Part shown: piece after piece, positions 11,479-22,996 of the stretch
How positions within the stretch are numbered: position 1 is the stretch's first letter
Layout of the letters: each line of letters opens with the position of its first letter
Assembly: GCA_026686845.1 (NCBI GenBank)
Contig: JAIVEN010000012.1
Coordinates: 10,666,501 to 10,730,500 of the forward strand
Direction of reading: 5' to 3'
Origin: Adenanthera pavonina
Taxonomy: Eukaryota; Streptophyta; Magnoliopsida; Fabales; Fabaceae
DNA: 64,000 nucleotides
Notes under the pieces: model-generated
Databases searched by the model: none
The model's input: the letters and a program-made list of their open reading frames with translations, nothing else
Told to the model about the DNA's origin: nothing
Translations under genes and position numbers: made by a program

Positions 11479-13501
11479 TGTAACATCTCAAGAAAGCTAA
11501 AATATCAAGAAATGCATGAGGAATTCACAAAAACGAACAGACACCGTTTTACGTGAAAAATGGCAAAGAGGTCATTTTTCTTGGTTGGATGAAAAAATGA
11601 GAAAATTATATTTTTGCCGTTAAATAATTATAAAATGACATCCATATCCCTAAAGTTAGTAAAAATAACGAGGAATGAGTATTAGAAATGTCTTGGGGTT
11701 ACACCTAATGACCCAAAAGTTTCAAAGATAATAATTTAATCCTAAGTTAGGGATAATTTTGTAAATATGTAAAATTACTGTAAAAAAGAAGCCCTTGATG
11801 AGAGAAGTCCAATGGTCTATGGCATTGAGAATTAATGTTGAAGAATAAAGAAATAATCAGTACTAAGTGTATAAAAGTAACTTACAATCGATAAAGTAAA
11901 TTGTAGATCCACGAATGGTTTAAAGGTAATCGAGATCAGACATGGGCCATGCATGGATATCATTTGGGCCAGAATAATTAATAAAATATAAAAATAAAAT
12001 TGAAATAGTCCTGTAGCCCATAAATGATAATTTACTATAAAAAGCAGTTTTATTAGTAGGTTAAAAATTACCTAGTTGAGGATATATCTGGACCAGGAAA
12101 AATTGAGCAAATTGGACACTTGAAACACTCTAATTTTACGTTACAAATAGGCAGCTTGAATTTTTGGCAAAACTTCCTCAAGAAGTTGTTGAATTTTTGG
12201 CCAAAAAGTAAGCATGGTTACTTTTACTAATTAACCATGATTAACTACATCATTAACCATCTAATGAAGTCACTTAATTACCCTCTCTCCACTACATTTC
12301 ACAAGAGTTGTAGCAGCAAAATAGAGGCTGAAAAAGCAAGAAAGAAAGGAGAGAAAACAAAGAAGGAAGAAGAGAAACTCAAGGCAAATCAAAGATTCAA
12401 ATTGGTAAGTTGTCTTCTATCACTCTAAGCTTGTTATTTGTAGTATTTGGAGCAAGGTTCATGGATTAGTTTTTCTTCTTCACCCTCTTAGAGTTTTGGC
12501 CAAACTAAGATTAAGGAAGAAAATGAGTTTTCCAATCATCAAACATAGGGGAAATGTTAGAATACTTACTTAAAGCATGATTATGTAGGTAGTTTGTTGT
12601 ATAATGAAGTATAGCAATTTTTCCCCATTTTCTATGAATTTTGGCCAAAAAGGGTTTTTCTTAGAGTTATTCATGTTTTTGACCCCACAAATGGATTCCT
12701 CATGATTTAATTAGCTTAAGACAAGTGATGAAATTAAGAAAAAGCTTAAGATTAAGAAAGTGAAATTTTTAGGGTTTTGAAGCTTAATTTGGAATGAATA
12801 GTAACCATAGATAGAGATGGAATTTAGTAATTCTGAGACCATATTTGGATTCCTCATAAAAATTTACATGGAATAGAGGAATAATTCATTATTTTTGAGC
12901 TAGGAATGAATTTTTGAAAAATTAGGGTTTCATTAACACTTTTTGAGGAAAGTTATGGAACCCATAGCATAAGTAGTTGTTTGATGATATGTTTAGGTTT
13001 GAAAAAGCTTAAGAAAGCTTGGAGAAGTGTTGGAAGGTCCAAGAAGTACTGGACCAAGTGTGGGAAGCAAGTAAGTACTATAAGGTAGATAATTCCTTTA
13101 CTAACATCATGTTATCATTATTATTTTTTTTTATATTTGACACTATGGCATATGTATGAAATGTTGATTTGTGATATTTCTATGATGTTGGCTAAGTTGT
13201 ATAAGGGGTTTTGAGCCCCAAGATGTCCATTTTGTACAACAAAACTCTGCTGAAATTCTTATAAAATTTATATGTTCAAATGTGCCTATATGATGAATTA
13301 AGATTTATGTGATATTTCTATGAAAAATGTGATGAAATGATGGCATATATGGGATTTATCTATTGAGATTCTTTGAATCTCACCCTCCCAAAAATTAACT
13401 ATGATTAGGTAGTAACAATGGCAAGACCCCAGGGAAGAGAAAGGAAAGGAGAAAGAATTTGATCATTAGCTTGATAAAGCTAGCATTGGCCATGGATTTC
13501 A
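11479..13501 (+). mobile_element. Solo LTR C2, first part (inserted in C1, split by element B)
   Basis: It starts TGTAACATCTCAAG and runs on the plus strand, inverted relative to C1. It aligns with the reverse complement of C1 from about 11830 on. At 13497-13501 (tttca) it is interrupted by element B; its continuation starts at 22997 (tttcg). C1 at about 9965-10030 supplies the unbroken sequence across the junction (GGCCATGAATTTAGAACTTT), which supports the join. There is no gene inside; the 63-codon frame at 12237 is not recognisable. Confidence 0.85.
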
Positions 13502-15141
13502 TGTTAGATATGATGGCTTCCCAAGAGGAGGGTGAATTGGGAAGATTAAAATTTTCTGCAAAAGTCAGGGGAGTGATGAAAGAAAAAGTGACAGTAAAAA
13601 TAGAGTATAAAGGAATAGCAAGGTAATGCAATAAAAGAGAATGGAAGACACAGATGTTTATCTTGGTTCGGTCTCTCTATCTTGATCTACGTCCAATCCC
13701 TAAGCCACCACTTGAGATTTTATAATATCTTGCAAGAATTCAATGGGCTTATTGCAATTGCCTCAGTATAAGTTGATACTCTGTTCTTAGAGCTTACAAT
13801 CTCACTCTTTACACTCTAGCTAAGTACTTCCCAAATTCCTTGTGATATCCCCTCACAAGAAAATCTTTCTTCCAGATGAAGATAAGATTGATTACAATGA
13901 TTGAAATCTCTAATTCATAGTGTATATGAAAGTTCAAGTATAGAAAATGAAGTATGTAAGAGTAAGAGACTTTGACTTAAGAATTCAGCAGAGTTTTTGT
14001 ATATACAATGTAAAATTGTTACCCATATCTTCAAATGAAGTTCTATTTATAGATTTATGTCTTAACTATACGTTAGAGACAAGATCTAGTAGTTAGAGAC
14101 GTTACCCAATGGTTACTCTGAAAAACTATCCATTCACCAACCACATTTAATGCGTCTGATACTCAAAGTTCAAATTTTGGTGGGTCAACAGATGAATTTC
14201 GCAGAGACTGAAAGCTAAAGACTTTAACGTTGAACTTCCAAGTTTTTCTGTTCTAAATCAAAATTTGAATTTTCAACATTGACAAATGTTTCTATGTTGC
14301 AACATATGAATTTTCAAATTTAAAGTTCTTCTGGTAAGTGTGAATAGTTATTTCATATTGCTTCAGTGCCTTCTAAGTTCAAATTTTGGTGCCCAAAATT
14401 CATCTATCAGTAGGCAGCTCAATAAGGCACAATAGTTCATCTTTTCGAAATTCGAATTTTCAAAAGCCAAAGTTAATCTGTCAGAGAAAGCTCTTATTAG
14501 ACTTAGTTCAAAGTTTGAATTTTTGAATACTAAAATTCGTATGTCAACAGATTATCATAACAGACTTACAAGCTTTGTTTCCAAAATTTGAATTTTCAAA
14601 ATCAAAGTTCGTCTGTTAGTGAGCTAACTTGGAACTCTTTTTAAACTTTACTTTTAGATGATCTTTGACATATCCTGAGACGAATTTTTCATTTTTCATG
14701 AATTGTGTTTTATCAGAGATTCAAATTTTCAAAACCCAAAGTTTGTCTGTCAGAGAAGGCTCTTATCAGACTTAATCCAAAGTTTGAATTTCTATACTCA
14801 AAGTTCATTTGTCAAAGGAATCTCTTTTCTGACTAACTTATTTTTAATTCGAAATTCGAATTTTATAAGACAAAGTTCAAATTTTCAAAGCAATAAATCA
14901 ATTTTAATACATCAAAGTTCATCTGTTAGTGGGTATATTTTAAATATTCTATAAGTTATGATAGAATCATATTTTTAAAACATCCTTTTGCAAGTTCAAA
15001 GTCTTTTACTCAATTTAAACACATTAAGAACTCCTATATCCAATCTTGTGCTGGTTTTACTTGGATTTCTCCACCTGAGATCTTTTGTGCACCTTTGATA
15101 TCTTCTTTTCAAGCTCTATAATCAAAACACTTAATTCAACA
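13502..15141 (-). repeat. 3' LTR of element B (full length, about 1.64 kb)
   Basis: The plus strand reads TGTTAGATATGATGGC at the left end and AATTCAACA at the right end, so it is bounded TG...CA. It is homologous at both ends to LTR A. The distal 630 bp match the truncated 5' LTR at 22343-22996. The middle (about 14140-14940) is rich in AAATTCGAATTT palindromes and AAAGTTCGTCTGTCAG phrases, a different cassette from that of LTR A. Confidence 0.88.
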
Positions 15142-15157
15142 TTCTCCCCATTTTTTA
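15142..15157 (-). other. Polypurine tract of element B
   Basis: The minus strand reads AAAAAATGGGGAGAA immediately before the 3' LTR start (TGTTGAATTAAG), the expected plus-strand primer site. A second purine run (GAGGGGGGAG) lies about 60 bp upstream at 15211-15220. Multiple polypurine tracts are typical of Sireviruses. Confidence 0.75.
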
Positions 15158-15399
15158 TGATGATAAAATAACTTGCAAACTTGATTAGTACTTGGGTTTG
15201 CTTTAACAAGCTCCCCCCTCAACATATGTATTATAATTCAAAAGATAAGATATCATGTATAGTAGATCAAATAGAGAGATTCATTAATCCATTCAAGGTT
15301 TCAATACAAAGATGGCAAACATAAAATTCAGAACAAAGATTTTTCATTCATCAAACAAAAACAACACTACAAGAAGGACCAAGCAATCCTAAGTTCTAA

Positions 15400-17613
15400 T
15401 CACTTCTTCTTGGACTTGGACTTCTTGTTGTAGGTCTTGCCAGAAGGCTCTGCAGTAGACTTTCTAGTTTGCTCGAATAACTTCTCCCCCTTTTTGGCAT
15501 CATCGGGAAGGTGTATAAAAATAGCAGGAGGAGGGATCTGAGAAACTGGAATTGCTTGAAGAGGCACAGAAACAAAGAGCAGATCTGGATTAAGCTTTGG
15601 CAAATACTCAAAAGCTTCAGGACTAGAATCCTCATTGTCAAAGAGTTCAAGAAGTTCTTGCATCTCTTGCCTTGTAATAGCCAATTGAGCCCTTTGTGCC
15701 TCAGAGAGACCAAAAACATAAACAGGTGAGGGAGCAGAAGGATGAAACATTTCCTCAAGCCTTAATCTTTGAGCTTGTAAAAGAGCATCATGAGCAATAG
15801 CTTCTAGGTCTACATAAGGCACAATGTTCTTTTCTTCATTCAAGGCAGTTTGCAAGATTGGTGTGGAGGTGATGGCTGCCACCAGTTTCTCAACTTGCTC
15901 AAATTCTTGAGAAGAGAGAATTGAATCCTGAGCATCTTTAGGAATGGGCTCATGGGAGCTTGGTTCCTGAGGACCCTCTTCCTCCATTATGTAGTCCAAG
16001 GGAAGACCAAGACTTGCCTTATTACTGGAGGCCTATGGTGTGGTCAAAGCACCAACAGCCTCAATATCATGTACAACATCATCAGGTTCAGGGGAGGCAA
16101 GTACAAAAGGACTTGGAGGCTCAGGAGTATGAGACATAACAGGTTCAGAGAATCCTGGCTGAGGTGGAGCTGACGTGGAGGGAATGACACTCCTGATGTC
16201 TTCATATGCATTAGCAACCACTTTTATATTCTTTGCCAACTGATGAATCTGGTCTTGCAGATGAGCAAACTTGGCATTTTGCACATCCCTGATGCTAATA
16301 TGAGTGCAGACAGACTGTCATACAGCTCAGTGATCTTGGTTGGCTTGGCTCGAGTACATGGAGAGGATGGTATTTGAGCCTGAGTAGGCTAACATGGAGA
16401 CGGAACAGGCTGAGAAGGCTGAGGTGTGGATCTTGGAGCAGCCTCAGAGGTTCCTTCTTGCTATAGGGAGGCATCTTTGGCATCTTCATAAAAAAAAAGA
16501 CCTTCAGTTTTTCTAGCTCCCTTTCCAATCCATTGTCCATCTTTCTTTTCTATTCCTATCCTTTGCAGTTCTTCTTCCTTAAAGATTTTAGTAGGCTTCC
16601 CTTTTCCTTTTTCAAGATGTTGGATCTGGGCATACTGAAGTATCTTAGAAATGATTACTGCACATAGAAGGGTAGAATCTTTCCTCTGATCTCTTGCCTT
16701 GATCATGCATTGGAGGATGATATGGCCCATGTTGATAAGCTTCCCACACATGATTGCTACCATTACATGTGCTTTAGCCCTTGTAATCATATTGAAACTA
16801 CTTCCTCTGTTAAAGATAATCCTGGACACAATATAGTATAGGATTTTGACTTGAGCACTGAGGTCAATAGGCTTTAGCAAACTTAGAGGTGGCCTGTTCT
16901 CTTTTCTTCTAAACAAAGTGTTCAGAATTGTGCTTTCTTTGTAGTTCAGGAAAGGCCCTCCTTCTTCATCTATAGTCTCAGCTTCATCCATGTACCTTGA
17001 GGCAGTAATGTCAATTTTCAAACTATCTTGCCCTGGAATCTCTAAAACCTCATTGAAGGTCATATCTATTAGCTAAATGGTCCTTGATCTAAGATTTACT
17101 TCCCACCTCTTCTTCTTGCTATTGAATTATAGAGAGGCATACTAGGTCTTGACTACCTCATCATCATATCTTTCTAGTATTTCTAACAAATTCTTATATT
17201 TTATCATCCAAAGCCCAGCATCAAAGTTGTTAGAAATCAAGAATTCTTCCAAATTTATGCAGTGAGGTATAATTACCTTTCTGCTGACAAATTTGGTAGT
17301 TTATTCTCCCAGAATATGAGCATTGCTCCACAATGGCAGTGTGCTCAACTGATATTCTCCAGATTCGGTGCTGGAGGAGGAAGAAGAAGTAGCAGTGACA
17401 GGAGTAGCATGAACAGCAGGGTCAGTATTCTTAGAAGGAGAGGGTGCAGATTTCTTTGAATCCGCTCTTGGAGTTGTTTTCTGCCTCTTGGAAGGAGTTG
17501 CCTTGCTAGATTCACCTTTTCTCTTCTGCGTTTCACTCTCCTTGGAGGCATATTGAGATTTCACATACCTCTTTGGCTGTGTCTCTCCCCCCCAACTTCT
17601 GGATTTTTGACTC
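15400..17613 (-). pseudogene. Envelope-like ORF region of element B, frameshifted
   Basis: After pol, the minus strand has coding-looking pieces in shifting frames: 17613-17301 (MARVKNPEVG, then a Lys/Ser/Thr/Pro-rich basic stretch), 17300-16461 (with FNEVLEIPGQDSLKIDITAS and an Ile/Leu-rich helical part), 16540-16033 (Pro-rich, with a QDQIHQLAKNIK heptad-like helix) and 15999-15400 (acidic, ending in a Lys-rich tail KSKSKKK). The middle part resembles the plant domain described as a putative plant transposon protein, seen after pol in several plant LTR elements. Sireviruses such as SIRE1 carry an envelope-like ORF in this position. I see no clear signal peptide. The function is unknown, and a frameshift sits in the G-run at about 17590. 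Confidence 0.6.
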
Positions 17614-18479
17614 TCGCCATTTTTGTAAAGGAATGATTTAGAAAGATGCTAAGAATGGGTTTATAAGGTGCAAGAGGAAGTTTAATCGGTGAGAAATGAA
17701 GATTCACAAACAGAGTTAATAGGAATTAAAGAGATAATTTGAACACACTTTAGAGAGAGACGAATAGGGTTATATCTATTCAGAGGATGGACTTCGGTTT
17801 TAACGTATGTAACCACTGAATAAACGAATTTTGAGAGGCCAAAATTCAAACTTTGAGCAGTTACAAGTTAATCCATTCAACGAGGCTTACTGATAGATGA
17901 ATTTTCACCTGGAAGTTCGTCTGACAGAGACTTGGTTCTGGTAATAATATATGAACATATGAACTTTGTTTCAACAAAGTTCAAACTTCGAAAGAACCAG
18001 GCAATAAACAATCATGAGCAAAACAAAAAATAGATGAATTTTACTTATGAATGTTTGTCTTTCAGAGATCCAATAATGTAAGCATGTTTCAACAGACGAA
18101 TTTTGATTCAAAAATTCAAATTTCAACATTTTGTAAAGAATTTCCAATATGAATATTTTGAGAAATGGAGATTCGTACAATAGTCATGTTGAACAAAGAC
18201 AATATTGGCATTTTATCTTTGAAAATTTGAATTTCTGTTATTCAACAAATGAATTTCGAAGGTCAAAAGAGTATTATTACAGTGTGTAGTCAACTGAAAT
18301 TCATCTTATGGCCATCTAAATTCGAATGTTGAGCATGCTGACTTTCCAAAAACACAATTAATCATGGAAATTTGTCTAATAATCATTTAAAAAGTGAATT
18401 TTAAATTTCTGAACTTACAGATCAGATCCAGATGCTCAGATTTTTGGCTTTCTTTTTCATCTTTTGATTGTGCCATCCT
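17614..18479 (-). other. Non-coding spacer of element B with LTR-like short repeats
   Basis: Between RNase H and the envelope-like region there is no long frame. From about 17815 to 18420 the sequence repeats AGTTCGTCTGACAGAG, CAGACGAATTTTG and AAATTCGAATTT variants, the same phrases that fill the U3 of the B LTR. Confidence 0.6.
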
Positions 18480-20748
18480 GATTAGTTATATTGTATGGTT
18501 CTATTATCATTTGAACTTGTGAGGAGCACCTGCAACTCATATCAAACTCACTTCAATACTAAAGTTAGGATTGATTCAATGTCAGAAATTCTAAATTACA
18601 AGTATATAAGGACATACTTACTATTCATTAGGATTTACCATACCCAATTCTCTTTTAATTTTACAATGTCTATCTTCTGGAAGGGGCTTTGTCAAAATGT
18701 CAGCAACTTGATCCTCGGTAGGGATGTAATCTTATTTCTCCTTTTTGAACATGGTCCCTTATAAAGTGATGCTTAACTTTAATGTGCTTTGTCCTTGAAT
18801 ACATGACAGGATTCTTTGTGATATTGATAGCACTTTAGTTGTCACACAGGATTGATATTTGCTTCATCCAAATGACTTGAGCACAACAGCTGCCAGCAGC
18901 AATATATTCAGCTTCTACAGTAGATAGAGCCACACTGTTTTGCTTCTTGTTGAACCATGAAACCAAGGATTCTCAAAGGAATTGACATGTTCTACTTGTG
19001 CTTTTTCTGTTAGTTTTGGATCCAGCAAAGTCAGCATCAGTGTATCCTCTGAGTTTTTCTCTATTGCCCTTTGGATACCAAAGACCTATTTGTGACGTTC
19101 CAATTAGATATTTGAAGATACATTTCACAGTAGTTGCGTGGGTTTCTTTGGGACATGATTGGAACCTTGCACACATATAAACACTGAACATGATGTTAGG
19201 TCTGCTAGCTGTTAGGTATAGTAGAGATCCAATCATTGTTCTATATTGGATTATGTCAAAAGTTTTTCCTCCATCATCCATATCAAGCTTTGTTACAATA
19301 GCCATAAGAGTTCCCATTGGCCTGGCTTTTTTCATGTCAAACTTTTTTAGCAACTCTTTCAGATATCTTGATTGATTGAGGATGATACCATCATCATATT
19401 GCTTAATTTGCAATCCAAGGAAGAAATTAAGCTCACCTATCATTGACATTTTGAATTCACCTTGCATTAGCTTCAAGAAGTTCTTGTAAAGAGATTCATT
19501 AGTAGCACCAAATATAATATCATCAACATAAATCTGAACAATAAGTAAGCTTTTGTTTTCTTTCTTAGTGAACAATGTAGTATCTACTTTTCCTCTATTG
19601 AACCCTTTTTCAGTTAGAAAATTGCTTAGCCTTTCATACCATGCTTTAGGAGCTTATTTTAGACCGTAAAGAGCTTTTTTTAGTTTATAAACATGGTTTG
19701 GTTTTGTAGAGTCCTCAAAGCCTGGAAGTTGATCTACATAAACCTCTTCTATAATATATCCATTCAGAAAAGCACTTTTCACATCCATTTGATATAACAT
19801 TATGTTTTTCATGCATGAATAGGGCAATAGGACTCTAATTGCTTCCAATCTTGCAATTGGAGCAAAGGTCTCCTCAAAATCAATACCTTCTTCTTAGTTA
19901 TATCCTTTGGCAACTAGTCTTTCTTTATTTCTAATTATTGTTCCTGATTCATCAAGTTTATTTCTAAAGACCCATTTGGTGCCAATGATAGGGTGATTTC
20001 TAGGTCTAGGCACTAAATCACAAACTTGATTTCTTTCAAATTGGTTTAATTCGTCTTGCATAGCCAGAATCCAGTATTCATCAGTTAAGGCTTCTTTAGC
20101 ACACTTAGGTTCAATTTGAGAAATAAAAGCACAGTTAATCATATGATCCCTTAGTTGTTTTCTGGTTTTAACTTTCTCTTTAACATCCCCAATCACTTGA
20201 TCAACAGAATGATTCCTTTGATATCTCCAATTTCTAGCGAGTTCTTGGGGTATATCTTCATTATTCTTATCCTCAAAGTCTTTCTCCTGAATATCTTCCT
20301 CTATGTTAATAGATTCAGATATTTTTGGATGTTTAATTTTACCTTCTTCAGAAAGATCTAAGTTCTTAAAGTTAGAAATAAGATCATCTTCATCCATGAC
20401 AAGCTTGGAAACTGTTTCATTTTCAATAAACACAACATACACAGATTCTTCTATTGATCTAGTCTTTTTATTAAAAACTTTATATGCTTTACTCCTACTA
20501 AAATAGCCAAGAAATATACCTTCATCAAATTTGGCATCAAACTTACCTAAATTCTCTTTTCCATTGTTGTGGATGAAACACTTACAGCCAAATACATGCA
20601 GATGTGAAAGATTTGGCTTCCTTCCTTTGTACAACTCATAAAGAGTCTTCCCCAGAATTAGTCTGATGTAGGCTCTGTTAATGATATAACTTGCTGTATT
20701 TACTGCATCAGCCCAGAATACTTGAGAGAGTTCCTTTTCATTCAACAT
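18480..20748 (-). pseudogene. Element B pol: integrase C-terminus, reverse transcriptase, RNase H
   Basis: One minus-strand frame runs from 20748 to 18973. It gives the integrase end (FWADAVNTASYIINRAY, LSHLHVFGCKCF, then the FDEGIFLGY phrase), the copia RT start (AMQDELNQFERNQVCDLV, IGTKWVFRNKLDESG), MDVKSAFLNGYIIEEVYVDQ, and the catalytic IYVDDIIFG (about 19500-19540). RNase H follows to about 18480, with ALSTVEAEYIAAGSCCAQ at about 18890-18945 in a shifted frame. Two in-frame TAA codons (19894-19896 and 19654-19656) replace the Gln usual at those sites (YNQEE, GLKQAP). RT copies element RNA in the particle and RNase H removes the RNA strand. Confidence 0.9.
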
Positions 20749-21712
20749 TGCTCATGCCATTTCTCCAATTGTTTTGTTCTTCCTTTCCACCACTCCATTT
20801 TGCTGAGGAGTTCTTGGAGCTGAGAAGTTGTGATCAATTCCATGTTAATCACATTACTCCAAAAAACATGAATTTTCAAATTCTCCTCCATGATCAGACC
20901 TGATAGACACAATAGAAATACCTTTCTCATTTTGCACTTTCTTAGCTAAGGTTACAAATGCATCAAATGTTTCACTTTTGGAAGAAAGAAATAAGGTCCA
21001 AGTAAATCTAGAGTAATCATCTATAATTACAAGAACATACAGATTTCCACCAATGCTTTTTACTCTAGATGGACCTATCAGATCCATATGCAATAGTTAC
21101 AGTGGTCTAGATGTGGTGACTACATTTTTAGATTTAAAAGATGATTTAGTTTGTTTTTCTTTGAGGCATGGATCACATTCTTTGTCTTTTTCAAAAGAGA
21201 TTTTTGGTAAGCCAATGACTAACTTTTTCTTAATCAATTTTGGCAGTTGGTTCATGTTAACATGTGCCAATCTTCTATGTCATAACCAACTATTATTATC
21301 CTGACTAATTAAATAGACAAAATCTAAGGAAGGAAGTTTATCAAAATCAATAGTATAGCAATTACCATCCTTTTGAGCCTTTAGGATTACTTTGTGATCA
21401 CATTTTTTATATGACCAGGCAAAACTTTGAGTCAAACAATACCCAGTTTCCTTTGTCACATGTCTAACTTACACTTAGCAGATTGTGATTGAGGCCAATT
21501 ACAAACAGCACATCTTCAATAGATGTTTCAGGATTCTTTCCCACAATGCCAATACCAACTATTTTGCTGTATTGATCACCTCCAAAGGTCACCTTTTCTC
21601 CTTTCTTGTCTCTAAGGGTGATGAACTTCTTCTTATCACCGGTCATATGACTTGAGCAGCCACTGTTCATATACCATTTGTTGCTTTTTCTTGCTTTAAG
21701 ACAAATATGCAA
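20749..21712 (-). pseudogene. Element B protease, GAG-pre-integrase and integrase core
   Basis: The protease segment (21464-21712) reads WYMNSGCSSHMTGD: the catalytic Asp of DSG is Asn here, so the protease would be inactive. Next is LHRRLAHVNMNQ (pre-integrase zinc region), then the integrase core with MDLIGPSRV (first Asp, about 21085), VIIDDYSRFTW, SDHGGEFEN (second Asp and Glu, about 20890) and TPQQNGVVERKNK. Stops lie after FLE at about 20854 and at 20752-20754 (TGA where Arg is usual). Integrase would insert the element cDNA and produce the 5-bp TSDs. Confidence 0.88.
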
Positions 21713-21828
21713 AATAAAGTTCAGAGTTTCTTTTTAGGTACCCAAATTTGCTTGGGTCCTTTTCTATCAGTGGCATTTTCCCTTGATACAAATGTACCTT
21801 TAGGAACCCATTTTACCTTCCTATCAAG

Positions 21829-22342
21829 TCAATTTTTCTTCAATGCACATGAACTGGAAATATGTCCCTTCTTGTTACAGAAGTGACAAGTGGTAAAGGG
21901 GCTGCTGGATTGTGATGCAAGAAGAAAGCAATGTAGATAATATTTTTGTTTCATATATTTTGGTTGATCATAGGATTCAATGCGATTTGAAATATGGTCT
22001 TTCTTTTTATGCCCATTAGCATGAACAAAATGCCTCATATATAGATTTTGATTTTTCTTTTTAATCTTTTCTTTTACTGCACAAGGATCATAACCAAGTC
22101 CATCTTTTCCTTGTGTGATTCTCTGACTTCCCATTAAAGTAAACAAGATATCTTTACCCTTAGTAAGTCTAGCCATGCCTTTCAACAGATAGTCATTAGT
22201 TTGCTTTAATTCAATACATGATGTACAACAAGCAGATTCAGTTTCATGCAAAGATGCAATGTCAGAGATGTTGCACTGAGATTCTAACTCATCATGCAGA
22301 TCATGAAATACATCAAGTAATTCATAATAGGAAGGTTCAGAT
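21829..22342 (-). pseudogene. Element B gag C-terminal fragment with zinc knuckle
   Basis: The 21829-22251 frame ends with a complete zinc knuckle CHFCNKKGHISSSC (CX2CX4HX4C, about 21849-21890). Upstream to 22342 the DNA still matches element A gag at 2098-2146 (the segment around GATCATGAAATACATCAAG). There gag stops and LTR sequence begins. The N-terminal gag domain and first knuckle are missing. The intact knuckle contrasts with the degraded one in element A. Confidence 0.8.
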
Positions 22343-22996
22343 TAGTTTAAAGTTCAAATTTCTGAATACTAAAATTCATATGTCAACAGATTATCATAAC
22401 ATACTTGCAAGCTTTGTTTCCAAAATTCGAATTTTCTAAATCAAAGTTCGTCTATCAGTAAGCTAACTTGGAACTCTTTTTAAACTTTACTTTCATGTGA
22501 TCTTTGACATATCCTCAGATGAATTTTTCATTTTTCATGAATTGTGTTTTATAAGAAATTTAAATTTTCAAAACCCCAAGTTTGTCTGTTAGAGAAGGCT
22601 CTTATCAGACTTAATCCAAAGTTTGAATTTCTGCACTCAAAGTTCATGTGTCAGAGGAATCTCTTTTCTGACTAACTTATTTTCAATTTGAAATTCGAAT
22701 TTCATAAGCCAAAGTTTGAATTTTCAAAGTAAAAAATCAATTTTAACACATCAAAATTTATCTGTTAGTGGGTATATTTCAAATATTCCATAAGTTATCA
22801 TAGAATCATATTTTTAAAACATCCTTTTGCAAGTTCAAAGTCTTTTACTCATTTTAAACACATTAAGAACTCCTATATCCAATCTTGTGTAGGTTTTACT
22901 TGGATTTCTCTAGCTGAGATCTTTTGTGCACCTTTGATATCTTCTTTCTAAGCTCTAGAAGGTTGGTTTGGAATCATCAAAACACTTGATTGAATA
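22343..22996 (-). repeat. 5' LTR of element B, truncated
   Basis: It matches 14512-15141 of the 3' LTR across its length, including TTAAACACATTAAGAACTCC. It lacks about 1 kb corresponding to 13502-14511. Its outer end reads TTGAATA where the 3' LTR has TTCAACA. It directly abuts gag at 22342/22343, so the missing part was removed by a deletion spanning LTR, PBS and gag. Confidence 0.85.

Larger units (their letters stand above)
13502..22996 (-). mobile_element. Sirevirus-like Ty1/copia retrotransposon B with envelope-like region
   Basis: On the minus strand the order is truncated 5' LTR (22343-22996), gag C-terminus, protease, integrase, RT, RNase H, a long spacer, an envelope-like ORF region, polypurine tract and full 3' LTR (13502-15141). 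It is inserted in LTR C2 with a 5-bp TSD, tttca (13497-13501) and tttcg (22997-23001), one mismatch. The 5' end suffered a deletion that fused mid-LTR to mid-gag at about 22343, removing about 1 kb of LTR, the PBS and the gag N-terminus. Stops break the pol frame. The element is dead, but its architecture is well preserved. Confidence 0.9.

Noticed and set aside
15511..15729. Plus-strand frame opposite the envelope-like region
   Set aside because: Antisense shadow of the minus-strand coding pieces; composition and motifs support the minus strand only.
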